Below are positions 12,759 to 24,495 of a stretch of 64,000 nucleotides of DNA, piece after piece. Location: positions 5,394,001 through 5,458,000 of the forward strand of contig NW_025791658.1 in the NCBI RefSeq assembly GCF_921293095.1, in the 5' to 3' direction. The stretch's first letter is position 1. Each line of letters starts with the position of its first letter. The DNA comes from Ischnura elegans. Taxonomy: Eukaryota; Arthropoda; Insecta; Odonata; Coenagrionidae. A program made the translations under genes and the position numbers. The notes under the pieces are model-generated. The model searched no databases and was not told the DNA's origin. It was given only the letters and a program-made list of their open reading frames with translations.

Positions 12759-12992
12759 AGGCCGTTTTACACGGTACACGGAATTGCGCAGTCTGACGTA
12801 CGTGTGAAGGCGCAATCAAAATTGCGTCGTGTAAAGCGGTGAATTGCTAGAACACATGCGAGAATGCGTGGATGCGAGACGGCAAAATAGCCCCTGTTCT
12901 AATTTCGTTCATGCATTCGCGCAATTCCACGCCATTTTAGAAATTAATGCAGCTCTAACCTGCGCAATTCCGTGTACCGTGTAAAACGGCCT
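12759..12992. mobile_element. 234-bp Harbinger-like MITE with perfect TIRs and TTA duplication
   Basis: The first and last ~33 bases are perfect inverted repeats beginning AGGCCGTTTTACACGGTAC. The element is flanked by TTA at 12756-12758 and TTA at 12993-12995. A 3-bp TTA/TAA duplication is the hallmark of PIF/Harbinger elements. There is no coding capacity. The perfect TIRs suggest a relatively recent insertion. Confidence 0.85.
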
Positions 12993-12995
12993 TTA

Positions 12996-13740
12996 TGTAG
13001 GGGAGTGAGGGGCAAGATTCCTTTCCCGAAATATTTCTCTAAATACCTGGATGATGCCACTTGTAGTCAATCAGTTTCATTAACGTGACCTAAGGTTACA
13101 CAGGGGTGCGTTCAGTGGAAGACAACGAATGGCAGAACGTGAGTTTTTCTAATTTTTTATTTTTACGCAACGTTTATCTAATTTGTAAGACCGAGTAATT
13201 TTTATCTGTGGTTTGGGCGTTAATTGAACAACCATTTTTGTCTAACGTTTCTTTATGTTCATTCTTTGCCTCAAAAATTCATGCAGTTAGCTGGTTTGCA
13301 GCTCACCATGTGATTGTGTTATGGCGTTATTGGTGTACCAAGTGCCTTTGGGGTGAGAGTCCAGTGGCAAGTTTCCGCATACGACCTCTCGCCCCACGGG
13401 CGCTGAGTCCCGCCCCACTTTATAACAATGCTTTTTATGACCTCAGAGTTTCTGCCATAAATAAGTATACTTTGTTGATGATTGCATTGAAAGAAAATGC
13501 AGAAATTTTACAGAAAAACTGATTGAAAAGCATTAGAATAACAGGTTTAGGAGGTGGCTACACTGAGAGGTTCTATTGCAGCTGGTCTAGAAATTGATGA
13601 ATTTTCTCTGCTTAAGTCTTAAGGCGGTATTTTCAATAGAAAAGATATCATTTAATGATTGGAAATTTGAAAAATAATAATTTATTGCAGAATTTTAGAC
13701 GAGCTTCATTCGTAGATATGCATCATGTCCTCTGTTGTCG
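12996..13740. other. No recognised gene
   Basis: A 104-codon frame at 13208-13522 has no recognisable domain and is probably chance. Nothing else was identified. Confidence 0.35.
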
Positions 13741-13978
13741 TCCAAACCCGTGTTACGTGCGTGAGTGAATATTACCTCAGCCTCCAGCCAGTTTGAAAAA
13801 TAAGTTTGTAAATGTAAAACCTCCAGGAACTCCATTTCAAACGAGTGATTTGGGATTCATCAATTCAAAAATTTATATTGACTTTTCGAAACGTGTTAAG
13901 GAAAAAGCAAAACCCTCTGTTGGTGATCAAGTCTTGCTCATTTTAGACAACCATATCTCCCATCTTAACATATAATAT
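13741..13978 (+). pseudogene. pogo/Tigger-type transposase fragment
   Basis: The frame includes KPPGTPFQTSDLGFINSKIY and ends VLLILDNHISHLNI before a stop. The LDNHxSH block is the second catalytic aspartate motif of the DDE-1 (pogo/Tigger) superfamily. The upstream part matches the PPG...GW/F-M segment of the same domain in degraded form. Only a small slice of the transposase remains and no TIRs were found around it. Confidence 0.65.
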
Positions 13979-14314
13979 TGTGAGACTCACTTCATCCTTA
14001 TAATGTTTTAAACTTTCCTACATATCTCACACAATGCTCAGCTAGTAGATAAAACATTCTTTGGCCCTCTGAAATGTTAGAGAAATAAGCAACTGACGGG
14101 AATGCAGCTTACTGAACATACTTGATGAATTGTAGAACTGTGAAATATCCAGGTAAACTTATAATGTAATACCACAAAGTTTATCGAGAGTTAGTGAGTT
14201 TTTTCAAACGAAGTTTATTCTATTAGCTCCGCTTTAAGTTTCTGTAGTTTTAAATGGTGGGATCTCGAACTAAACATCACGAGTAATTTTTGATCTTACT
14301 GGCATAAGTTACAA

Positions 14315-14775
14315 TAGGGGTGGTCGGATCGGATACCTCGGATCCAAATATCCGCAGATATTGCCCTTCATAGGATACATCGGATCCAAAGTCGCGGAAG
14401 ACATCGGATCTGGATCCGAAATTTTGAATAATAGCTTCAGTGAATGCAATAAGGGTGGAAAGAGTTCCGATTCTATCTTCGAATGCGCCGTCGCATGCGA
14501 TTCTTGTCCTACTCATGAACCGTTTTGTTTGAAAGCTCTCGCAGAGGTTACGTAGGAGAATTTCAGCCGTGGAAAATAAAAAAAGGCAAAATACGACTGG
14601 CACATAGTGTGACTCTTCCCATGAGATTGAACAATCATCGGGGGAATCTCAGCGTCGGGAATTTGAAAATGCATTTGGATCTCAAAATATCCGATCCCAA
14701 AGTATCCGGCTACGAAAATATCAAGGATCCGATCCGAATCCGGATCCGAAAAAATCCTGGATCCGTCCATCCCTA
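14315..14775. mobile_element. hAT-like MITE with GGATCC-rich inverted ends
   Basis: Starts TAGGGGTGGTCGGATCGGAT and ends GGATCCGTCCATCCCTA, with many GGATCCGA-type repeats in both subterminal regions. The flanking octamers (GTTACAAT and ATTGCAAT) agree at six positions, compatible with an old 8-bp duplication. Overlapping short ORFs on both strands are by-products of the repeats. Confidence 0.5.
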
Positions 14776-14934
14776 ATTGCAATCCAACGAATGATTGTTG
14801 GATTTTTCTCCTCACAGAAAAATCTGCAAATTTCGTAGGTAAATCAAGATATGGTTTCGATATTAGTGGGCCACGTTGTCCCCATGGCAACGAGGATTTG
14901 TCCCTATCCCCTACTTTACACTCCATTCATTTCC

Positions 14935-15140
14935 CCTGAGACGTCGACGGGATCATATTTTGGGGGCCGGCCCGGGGAGTCAAGAAACCCCCACCAAAAA
15001 AAAGCACACGATAACTTTTCTTCGCGAAAGAAAACAAAATATTGAAAATCATAAATTTACACAAGATTTCTTAGACAGTTGAAGTCAGCGAGGGGCTGGG
15101 GGTATGCGCCTCTCCCCCCCCCCCTTGCGGGCCCGCCCAT
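14935..15140 (+). mobile_element. Fragment of the CAGTGGCGTAGCCAGG MITE family
   Basis: The segment with GAAAGAAAACAAAATATTGA and AAATCATAAATTTA matches the element at 45877-47085 and is bordered by G/C runs. Ends are not preserved. Confidence 0.5.
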
Positions 15141-15439
15141 ATTGCCAAACATTGCAGAATCACAATTATAACTTTTTTACAGCATAAGATGGCGTTATCT
15201 TGCAAATTTGGACAATAAATTTAATTTAAAATTTCTGTAACTCTACAAGCTACTTGATTATTTTTTATTAGGATAAAAGTAAAGGTAACTCAAGATATCT
15301 TTTGCGCCACCCCCCTCGAGTTTTTTCTTATACGCTACCGATTGAAGTCAAAGACAAATGACAGACGGGCTCCTTATCGCGGCGGCGCCTCCTCCTTTTT
15401 TCCTTCCCAAACCACTCCCCTGCCCGTGTCCTTTTAAGT

Positions 15440-16092
15440 GTTGGGAATAGAACTTTCCTTATCACTTAGCAATTATTATTGGTGTTTATAAACAACTTTT
15501 TTAGTTGGTTAATGCCCATGCAAAGTTTCATAAAGATCGGCCGGATAGTTTTGAAACGATTGCGCGTCAAAGTTCCCAAGTCGCTGTACGAGATGGAATT
15601 AATTCATGAACAGTACCGCAACATAATTTTCTATAATTTTCGACGAAGTCTCACCCAGCAAAGAATGCATCACTGTACTTTTTTATTGTTTTTAACGAAG
15701 AAGCACTATCAAAGGCAATCGTTTATCGCTGCTATGCAGAGTTTCAGCGAGGACGCTCTAGCCTCAGTGACGAACCGCGTGAAGGGCGACCAAAAACCGC
15801 CGTCACTCAAGAAAATGTGGATGCGGTACGTAACACGATTACGGAAGATCGTCATGTTGCATACCGTGAGATTCAGGCATCATTGGACATTTCAGGGATC
15901 TCAGTTCAAAAGATCTTACTAGAAGAGTTGGGTGTTAAAAAATTGGCTTCTCGCTGGATACAGCACCTCCTCACTGAAGCATCCTGTCGGCAGTTTTCTG
16001 AACTAACTGACCTCGACATCTATGCAACCGAAACTACACGTCTCGAAATTAGTAATGCATACATTTGTATCGGATCTGCGTGGTATTATATG
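15440..16092 (+). mobile_element. Mariner 5' half fused to LINE tail (chimera, copy 1)
   Basis: Frames across this block encode the N-terminal HTH region of an irritans-like mariner transposase. Recognisable stretches include MELIHEQYRN, ENVDAVRNTITEDRH, YREIQASLDISG and EELGVKKLASRWIQHLLTE, interrupted by frameshifts. After LLTE the mariner sequence stops and a segment of unknown origin follows (from ASCRQFSELT to YYMHIRY). The CR1-like LINE tail begins next, at 16093. The same order and junctions occur at 58370-59128. It is a dead element without the DDD catalytic domain. Confidence 0.8.
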
Positions 16093-16609
16093 CATATTCG
16101 CTACGAGTGTCTCCTTGGTGTAACTGACCTCTTAGATAAACTCGGATGGGAATCTCTGTCGGGCCGTAGATTGAAAAATAGACTAAACCTTTTTAGATAA
16201 ATTCAAGAGCAGTGCCTTTCTAACGAGGTTAGACATATATTACGGACGCCAACATACTACGGAAGATCAGATCATACAAATAAAGTAAGAGAGATAATTG
16301 TAGAACAGACAGATTCAGAATGTCATTTTTTCCGCGATCAATGCGAGATTATAACGGCAGCAATAGAACTCGTAAATAGATTAGATGACTTGTAGTGTAG
16401 CCTACTAACCTATGTTAAAACAATGCATTTTTCTTAATTTTATTATTATTTCTAACAGCGTGTGGTAGTATATTTCTTAGTATGCGTGACGTTTTTTGGA
16501 CCGTGTGGTGTGCATGTGGGAGTCCAATTGCATGCTGCATGCTGGTGATTGATCACCCCCTGCCAAACACCCTAGAGGTGGCTCGCAGTGTATTACGTAG
16601 ATGTAGAAT
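16093..16609 (+). mobile_element. 3' fragment of the CR1/L2-like LINE
   Basis: Encodes VTDLLDKLGWESLSGRR, as at the C terminus of the LINE ORF2 at 24496-27540, then a frameshifted tail and the LINE 3' UTR (GTGTGGTGTGCATGTGGGAG, CCTAGAGGTGGCTCGCAG). It ends in ACGTAGATGTAGA, the 3' repeat of this family. It is joined upstream to the mariner chimera. Confidence 0.85.
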
Positions 16610-18003
16610 ACCACCCGAAACACTCGAGTCGAGTACCAACTAGTCGACTCGAATTTACGAGTACACGCACATCCCTAATTGAATGCAATCAAATTTTCAC
16701 TCACGGTCTTGACTTTTAATCGTTTCAAAAGCATGACAAAGCTGTCATTATTGTCGCCAGCAAAGGTTGAACACATATTGAATCAAATGATTTATCAGTT
16801 TATCTTACAAAAAATGGAGTACAAAGAGGTATTACACCTTTAAAACTGTCACACATAACAGCTCATTAAAACTTCTCAATGTCTTCAACACTTCATACAA
16901 AGTTATTCGAACAATATCTTCAACATAATTCAACATCTTGGCACATTAACATCAGGTTGGGAGAATCTACATACGTTCACATAAAAGCAGAGTTGAAGGG
17001 AAGCTATTTTACAGCATTCATCTGTATCTTGTAAAACACATAACAAATGTTACCAAACAATCCCTACTACAGCACAGGATTATTCAGATGGTATTATTCA
17101 AGAACTCTTGCATATTTTTCCAGAGATTAGTACACAGAATTTGAGGAAACATACAAAACTAGTTATCACATATTAAGGTTGTTAAGCAAGTATAAAACTG
17201 AAGCATGGAGTTCTACTCGAGAGATAAGGTTAGTAATCTCCTACTAACAATGGTAAACAACAATGATTACAACAAACAATGGCCATAAAAGGCTAGTACT
17301 GAGTACTAGAAGACACAGATTACTTTAGCACTTGACTTAAGTACCAAGTTTAGATAAACAAACACAGCAAAACAAAAGCATTGGTACTATAAACAAGGGT
17401 TACTTCAAATGGTTGGGAAACTTGACATTGTTACTAACCCATTTTCAAAAACTTCTTGCCCAAATATAATCACAACAGTCACCTGACGACACAACAAATC
17501 ATCAACTTTAACAGTTTTTTTAATCCTTGTAAAGGAGTAAAGTGAGTGTATTTGCAAAAATGCATGGCTACAAGTCACAAACGTGAGAAACGTTCGAGTT
17601 GTATTTACCGTAGAGAGCGTAGCACTCCCTGCTGTAAAAAATAACCCTTTCTTCCGTGCGTATCACATACTCCTTGGACCTATATCACACCACCTCCCCT
17701 CTCCATATTTCACTGCTGAATCCGCCCGTTTCAAATGTCCCCGTTTTACGATATCTTTTTAAAAAAGTTTTCCTGGTCACCGGAAACCCTGCATGGAACT
17801 GCTCCGTAATTGTGACGACTACTTAGACGCACAATTTGAGCGCTTAGTTATTTTTCGGAGTAGTTTTTTTTTTGGCCGCAACCATTAGTGTCATGGCGCC
17901 GAAACTTAATCAATTTTGGTGCCTCGAAATTCTTAGCATATGCATTCGTACCCAAAACAAACATTTTTGTAATAAAATGTTAATATCCATCCATCATTAT
18001 CCA
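16610..18003. other. No recognised gene
   Basis: Starts with a scrap ending CACATCCCTAATTG (hAT-like end). The remainder is AT-rich and without ORFs or repeat partners recognised in the window. Confidence 0.4.
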
Positions 18004-18895
18004 TCATTTACTCAGTTAAACAAAATAATATCATAAGGTGTGTGACAAGCGATAGTTCAAGGGGAGATAGAGCTTCTGTTGAGCGCCATCTTCGTTTTTT
18101 ACGTAAGAACTTGATTTTTGACGCATCAACTAATCAATTATCGATTGATCGATATCACTGCAATAGTAAAACAAAATTTGTCTTCTCGCAATATTCGAAT
18201 AACAGTTATATTTATTATTAAGACGTAAATTAAAACGTAAACGTATTTGAAAAACATTGCAGTGTAGATTCATTTCGTGCTACGCCAACTTCTCAAGGCA
18301 TTGAGGCTGACAATGCGCTGCGTAGTAATGTTCCCATGATTTACTCAGTTAAACAACAATAAAAATACAGTAATATGTGTATTGAGCGGTAGTAGAAGGG
18401 GAGATTGAGTTTTTTTTAGCGCCATCTTAGTTTTTTACGTAAAAAACTTAATTTTTAACGCATCAACTGTTAAATTATCGATAGATCGACATCACTGCAA
18501 AAGTAAATCAAAATTTGTCTTTTCGCAATGTTTGAAAAAAAATTATATTTATTATTAAGACGCAAACGTATTTTAAAAAAGCTCCGTAGTACTCAAGTCA
18601 ACTTCGCTAGAATGGAGGCTGATTATTGGCTGCGTAGTAATGTTTCCACGATTTCCTCAGTTAAACAAAAAATATTATAAAATGTGTGATGAGCGATAGT
18701 TTAAGGGGCGATGAGAGTTTGTTTTAGCGCCATCTCAGTTCTTTACGTAAAAATTGAATTTATCATGCATCTACAGATTAATTATCGATAGATCGATATC
18801 ATCGCGCAAGCAAATCAAAATTATTCTTTTCACAATGTTTGAAAAAATGTTTCATTTATTATTAAAATGAAATTGTTAAAAAAAACTAATTGTTA
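18004..18895. repeat. Tandem array, ~2.8 copies of a 312-334 bp unit
   Basis: Units start near 18004, 18338 and 18650 with ATTTACTCAGTTAAACAA. Each contains AGCGCCATCTTAGTTTTTTA, TTATCGATAGATCGATATCA and a TTTATTATTAAGAC block, and the first two end in GCTGCGTAGTAATGTT. Copies are diverged by substitutions and small indels; the third is truncated. It lies downstream (3') of the zinc-finger exon at 19763-21111. Confidence 0.85.
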
Positions 18896-18936
18896 AAAAA
18901 AAACTATCTTCGTAATGTAGATTCGTTTATCGATAC

Positions 18937-19720
18937 CTCCACTGAACAGTCGCTCAACAATCGCCCACCGACCAAATCCGCTCGTCTAGGAGCCCAAAAA
19001 CACGATTGCGTTTGTCACAATAACATTTTACAAATGTAAAATATCCATTCCCCTGCACGTCTACCGGTAATTAATAAGATTACAGCCAATGGAAATCGTA
19101 CGATAACGGACCGGTCGCAATAATAGTACGAAAGTATGTTCACGACGACATATTATCACTACGATATGACTATATTGACAGTTAAATATACTCAGTAGTA
19201 TGACGAAAGATCGGAAAACTCCTACGACAATCAATAAGTAATGGTTACATTTCCATTTCATAAATAAGAGGCGATATAAGGAATGGAATACTTGATTATA
19301 TACGTACACTGTCCATATAGTCAAATCGTGGTGATAATATATCGTCGTGAACATACTTTCGAACTATTATTGAGACCGGTCCGTTAACGTACGATTTCCA
19401 TTGGCTGTAATCTTATTAATTACCTGTAGAAGTGCAGGGGAATGGATTTTTACATTTGTAAAATGTTATTTTCAGCTAAGCTAGTTGCACAGCCGAGCCG
19501 TGGTGATTGACAACAATTTTTCTTTGGGAAAAGATACTCGACGCGTATTTTCACGAGACTAAGTTCGAAAATTGTCAAACCAATATGGCGGAATTCTGAC
19601 CACACTTAAAACTAGAAAACAGCGCCACCACATATTCACAACCTCATTGATTGTCGATCTCCTAGATGAGCGGATTTGATTCGTTGGGCGATTGTTGATC
19701 GCTTTTGCAGTGGAGGTATC
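18937..19720. repeat. Nested inverted repeat / foldback element
   Basis: An inner pair, about 19022-19115 and 19375-19470, is a long near-perfect inverted repeat (ACATTTTACAAATGTAAAA, ATTCCCCTGCACGTCT, ATTACAGCCAATGGAAATCG). An outer pair, about 18937-19000 and 19660-19720, is also inverted (GATACCTCCACTG, CAACAATCGCCCA, AAATCCGCTC). The layout suggests a TIR MITE inserted inside another TIR element. The outer arm reaches to within 45 bp of the zinc-finger stop codon. Confidence 0.7.
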
Positions 19721-19762
19721 TTTGGATTCAGGGAAATGTGGAGACAAAGCTAAACACATCGT

Positions 19763-21111
19763 TCAATGGGAGGAATTGGAATCCTTCTGCCTCAGCGAAT
19801 CCCTGTGATTCGTCTTCATGTGACCCAACATTTCCTCCCGACTACCGAACACTTGCCGACACCACCGGCAACGTATCTCCAACACGCCGGTGTGCTTCGC
19901 CTCGTGGTCGCGCAGGTAATGTCGCAGCGTGAACGACTTCTCGCAGTAGCGACACTTGAAAGCCTTCACTCCGGTGTGAACGGACATGTGCGCGCGGAGC
20001 TGACACTTCTGCCCGAACGATTTGGAACAGTGGTGGCAGGCGAACGGCTTCTCGTCGCTGTGAACCGTCTCGTGAGTCTTGAGCGCGTTGAGGGTCGGGA
20101 AAGACTTGTCGCAAAACCCGCACGAGTGGGGACGGATCTTGAGGTGGACCCCGCTGTGGTGCTTGCGCAGGCAGGATTCCCGCGCGAACCGCATCGGGCA
20201 CACCGCGCAAGCGAAGGGCCTCTCCCCGCTGTGGATCACCACGTGGGTGCGCAGCGAGGCGATTTTCGCGAACGCCTTGCCGCACTCACCGCACTTGTGC
20301 CGGGGCTCTCCGTCGTGGCTCACGAGGTGTCGCGCGAGATTCGACTTGTCGACGAACAGTTTGGGGCAGTGACCGCACTTGAAGCGGGGCTTCCCCGCCA
20401 CGACCTTACCCCGTCGCCGCTCCCCGCCGCCGCCGCCCTCGTCCTCCGATCCGTTCCCGGGCAACTCCTTCCCCTCGTGATCCGAGACGAGGTGGCGCGA
20501 ACGTTCCGCATTGCTTCCAAACTCCGCATCGCAGAAATAGCACTGATACTTTCCCTTGTGCTCCTTCAAGTGAATGATAACTTCCCCTTTGGTACAGAAC
20601 TTGGTACCGCAGAGAGCGCACTGAAATATTCGTTTCCTCTGCGGGTTATACCGCAACTTCAATCCCGTTCCCGCCTTGTGGCTGAGGATCTCGATATAGT
20701 TATCTCCCAGGCACAGCTTAGATCGCTCCTGCTTAGAAGCGGAATTGGTCACGGGAGTCTGAATTCTGGCCGTCCTTTCCGGACCCATCTCGGTCGAAAC
20801 CGACTTCATGGTGTACCTGTACGCGTTCAGAGGATTTCCCCTCCCTCCATCCACGGTCCGAGCCTCTACCACGGCACGTACCCTTTCTTTTCCGTCGCCA
20901 CCTGGGCCCATAACCTTACCCACGCACAAAACGCGGCTCTGTTCCGCGGGCTTGAAAATAGCTTCTTCAGGTGTCTCCTGTTTTATTGGGACACCGAGCA
21001 ATTCGCGGGAGGATCCCACGGCGACTTCTCCGAACAAGTTACTCTCAGCTCCCAGTTCCACTGACGTTCGCTGGATATTTTCCGATGGTCCGCTCACAGT
21101 TGCGCCACAAT
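19763..21111 (-). CDS. Nine-finger C2H2 zinc-finger terminal exon (paralogue 1)
   Basis: A probable nuclear DNA-binding protein. The open exon encodes about 448 residues. An acidic/Ser-rich N-terminal part with a VPIKQETPEE segment (a plausible SUMO-type IKQE site) is followed by nine C2H2 fingers over roughly residues 158-434. Each has C-x2-C-x12-H-x3-4-H, for example FQCALCGTKF, HKCGECGKAF and FACHHCSKSF, with TGVK/SGERP-like linkers between some. The exon starts after the acceptor CTTTTACAG at 21112, two bases into a codon (AT, then TGT GGC GCA). The apparent methionine at 21097 is a GTG codon and is not a real start, so upstream exons are needed. Finger order and spacing match the exon at 37904-39171 one to one. 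A long antisense frame over it is a GC-bias shadow. Confidence 0.9.
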
Positions 21112-21276
21112 CTGTAAAAGAAATTCAAATGATACAAATTAAAAATACATTTTTATACAAAAAACGATGTTTTTATCAAGAACTAGCAAGAACTTATGAA
21201 ACTCCCCAATTAATTGGCCAATTCATTGGCGCGAAGAAATTAAACAAAAAACTTGCACCGTGCCCGTACGATCCAC

Positions 21277-22170
21277 CCCTTAGTGAAAAAACTGTTTAAA
21301 AAGCTGTTGAAATTTTCAACAGTTAAATGGGACCACTATTGAATCCAACAGCAACTGTTGAAACTCAACAGTAACCGTAGAAAATCCAACAGTGACTGAT
21401 GAAACCCAACAGTAACTGCTTAAGTCCAATAGTCCCTCAGGACCCTCCAAAAGTCCAACAGGACCCTCATGAAAAAGGCTAAATAACAGAGTTAGAACGC
21501 GTGCAAAGAAGAGCAGCCAGGTACGTGAAAGGTCGTTACGATAGTCTTGTTAGTGTAACTGACCTCTTAGATAAACTCGGATGGGAATCTCTGTCAGACC
21601 GTAGATTGAAAAATAGACTAAACCTTTCAGATAAATTCAAGAGCAGTGTCTTTTCTGACGAAGTTAACCATATCTTACGGACGCCAACATACTACGGAAG
21701 ATCAGATCATATGAATAAAATAAGAGAGATAGATTGCAGAACAGACAGATTCCGAATGTCATTTTTTCCACGATCAATAAGAGATTATTACGGCAGCAAT
21801 AGAATTCGTAAATATATTGCATGACTTGTAGTGTAGCCTACTAACCTATGTAAAACTAATAGCATGTTTCTTAATTCAATTATTATTTCTAACAGCATAT
21901 AGTAGTATAGTTTGTTATTATACGGGACGTTTTTTGGACTGTGTGGTGTGCATGTGGGAGTCCAAATGCATGCTGAATGGTGGTGATTGATCACCCCCTG
22001 CCAAACACCCTAGAGGTGGCTCGCACGGTATTATGTAGATGTAGATGAACAGTAATTGTTAAATTCCAACAGCAACTGTAGAAATTACAACCGTAACTGT
22101 TATAATCCAACACTAAGTGTTGAAATGCCAGAGTAACTGTAGAAAATCCAACATTTTTTCGCTAAGGGAC
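21277..22170. repeat. MITE with a ~20-bp minisatellite, split by a LINE fragment
   Basis: The outer ends CCCTTAGTGAAAAAA and (inverted) CCCTTAGCGAAAAAA are TIR-like. The interior is a degenerate array of TCCAACAGTAACTGTTGAAA units at 21310-21440 and 22055-22160. A 5'-truncated LINE (21458-22047) lies between the two halves, so the array existed before the LINE landed. Confidence 0.65.
21458..22047 (+). mobile_element. 3' fragment of the CR1/L2-like LINE
   Basis: Starts at GACCCTCATGAAAAAGGCT and encodes ELERVQRRAARYVKGRYD through RSIRDYYGSNR, as in the ORF2 C terminus at 24496. Then follows the 3' UTR ending GTAGATGTAGATG. It is near-identical to the full-length copy apart from a few indels, so it is relatively young. 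Confidence 0.9.
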
Positions 22171-23220
22171 TGCACTCAACGGAAGGTTAAACCTTAATGT
22201 AGCACTGAGGATGTCAATATAAAATGGTTAATTGGAAGCAAAAGAGAAAAAGTTATTTTCATTTTACAAGTAACAAATAGAGAACGAATTTCCAGAATGA
22301 ACTTCATTGCAACCAAATCTGTCAAGAAAGGTAAACACCATTTATCAATAAATTACCATGTGGAAATAGCAAAGTTGTTCATCCTTCTATTCCTGCGAAA
22401 ATTTATTCGTTAAATGCACGTCGGACACAGTTATATCTTGTCCCTGCATACCTCAACAGCTTTGCTAACCGTCAATTCCTCGTTCACTTTACATGTCCGC
22501 ACTAGAGGGCAGCACAGGTTTTAACAATCGTCGTGTAAATGCACGATAGTTCCAACGATTGCTGGAACAATCGTAATCTGAACGAGGAACTAGTTTCACC
22601 GGGTAAGAAGATATAATTAAGGGTGTTTGTGGGAACTCATATCAAATATTTTCTTCAAATTACCACTCCATCAGTCAGTGTTGTTTTAACTCAACCGCAC
22701 AAAAGATCCTTTGATTTTTAACGGAATGGGAAAGCGTACACCTTGGCAACACGAATAAACAAACGACTTTAGATAATGAAATCGACTATACACGACCCAC
22801 GAACATTACAATAGAGGATCCTAAATCGTTGTGTGAATGCAGTTCCAACGATTGCTGGAACTATCGTAATATGATCCAGGCATTGCTCTTACAAGCGTAT
22901 TTAATGTTTCAAGTATAGGTGAGAATCCAAGGGGTACAAGTGATTTTTTTTCTAAACAGATATGTACAGCTATATTGTTAAAAGAAATATACAAACACTA
23001 GGTTGCCAAGGGATACGAGCGAGTCTCTGTTCCGCACTGACATCGAGTGGATTATAAAATAAACTAATAAATATCAAATTGATCTCCTTTGTCCTCTTTG
23101 CCTGATTTATGTTATCTAACTCCGTTTAGAAAACAGAAATCACTTGTGCCTCCACGCTTCACGCATACTCACATGAAAGGTGTAACAAGAAACGAATCGG
23201 AGAAAAAGAATAAAATAAAT
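22171..23220. other. No gene; short repeats only
   Basis: Bases near 22345-22400 (CATGTGGAAATAGCAAAGTT) match the arms of the inverted repeat at 42635 and 43468. Two direct copies of TTCCAACGATTGCTGGAAC sit near 22551 and 22843. Nothing else was recognised. Confidence 0.45.
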
Positions 23221-24495
23221 AGTGCAGTTTCCTTCATCAAAGAAAACGAAAGACATTGATTAAAATTCGTTACTCACCATTGATGTATTCATAATATACA
23301 AATTATTTCATTTTAGAAATACCGGTTTAGACGAAAGGCAATGGTCCATTTTTATCCTTATTTGAAAAGGGCCATATTGGCGCCCATGCGATGCCACTCC
23401 ACGTGACGTCAGAGGGACCTACTGTCTGTAAAAAAAAGCAAGATACTCGAGTTTGAGGAGCTCTAGCGTCTAAATGAAGCAATCGATTTCAATGCAATAA
23501 AAAGCATACGAAAGAGAATTTAGTTCTACGTTATATCATGTACTTTAAAAATTCTTCGGCTCAATAGTATTTCCTGTGCTTAATTTTTTCTCGAAAAAGT
23601 ACCCGTTTTTTGCGCGTAAAATCAAGGTGCCCAACTTTGAGCGCTTGGCATTCCCGTAGTTTTCGTTCCTATAACTTGCAATTTTGATATAAGGAAGCCA
23701 CATCTATTACTAGCAGTTTGCCGAAAACAAATTGTTTATACTACAAAATTTAACGGAGTTGTTGTAAACAACGCAAACCTCTGCTAACTTCGAAACCAGT
23801 GAGTCAATTGAAAATTGATTGGTACTGTTGTCTTCCGTAGAATGTTAGTAACGTAAATACGTAGATGATACACGTTAATGGTCAGCAGTATATTCAATAT
23901 CTTTTTATATTTATTTTTGTTTTTAGCTCTTGTTGTCGCCTTCTCCCTGCCTGACGGGAATGGCTTAAACAAAGCAACAGAAAAGAGAAAGTCTCTCGAA
24001 GTCGTGCGCAGTTGCCACATAGCGCATCGTGATTCACAGTACCCTAGCAGTTAATGAATCATTCGCTGGTTGCTTTAAAACGTTTGCCTTTAGGGATGAT
24101 TCGACTATTGTTAGTGCAGATTCCCTCGGTGAATCAATCGTCCAAGAACGGGTTTTTCGGAGACGGAAGTCCAAATGGTATTGAGTGCAATTTGCTTTTC
24201 TCGCTGCGAAGCAGATAAAAGTATGGACAAAAGATACTATGTCTGATTGTCTTCTACATCTACATCTACAAATTACCCTGCGAGCCACCTCTAGGGTGTT
24301 TGGCAGGGGGTGATCAATCACCAGCATGCAGCATGCATTTGGACTCCCACATGCACACCACACCGTCCAAGAAACGTCCCGTATAATAACAAACTATACT
24401 ACTATATGCTGTTAGAAATAGAATATAGAATAGAAATTCAGAAACATGCAGTAAGTTTTACATAGGTTAGTAGGCTACACTACAAGTCATGCAAT

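Noticed and set aside
13208..13522. 104-codon plus-strand ORF
   Set aside because: No recognised motif, no repeat support and no splice context; probably chance.
18004..18895. CRISPR array
   Set aside because: Units are over 300 bp, diverged and contiguous, without spacers.
19766..21064. 432-codon plus-strand ORF
   Set aside because: It is antisense to the zinc-finger exon and arises from the GC-rich, repetitive finger codons; it has no domain of its own.
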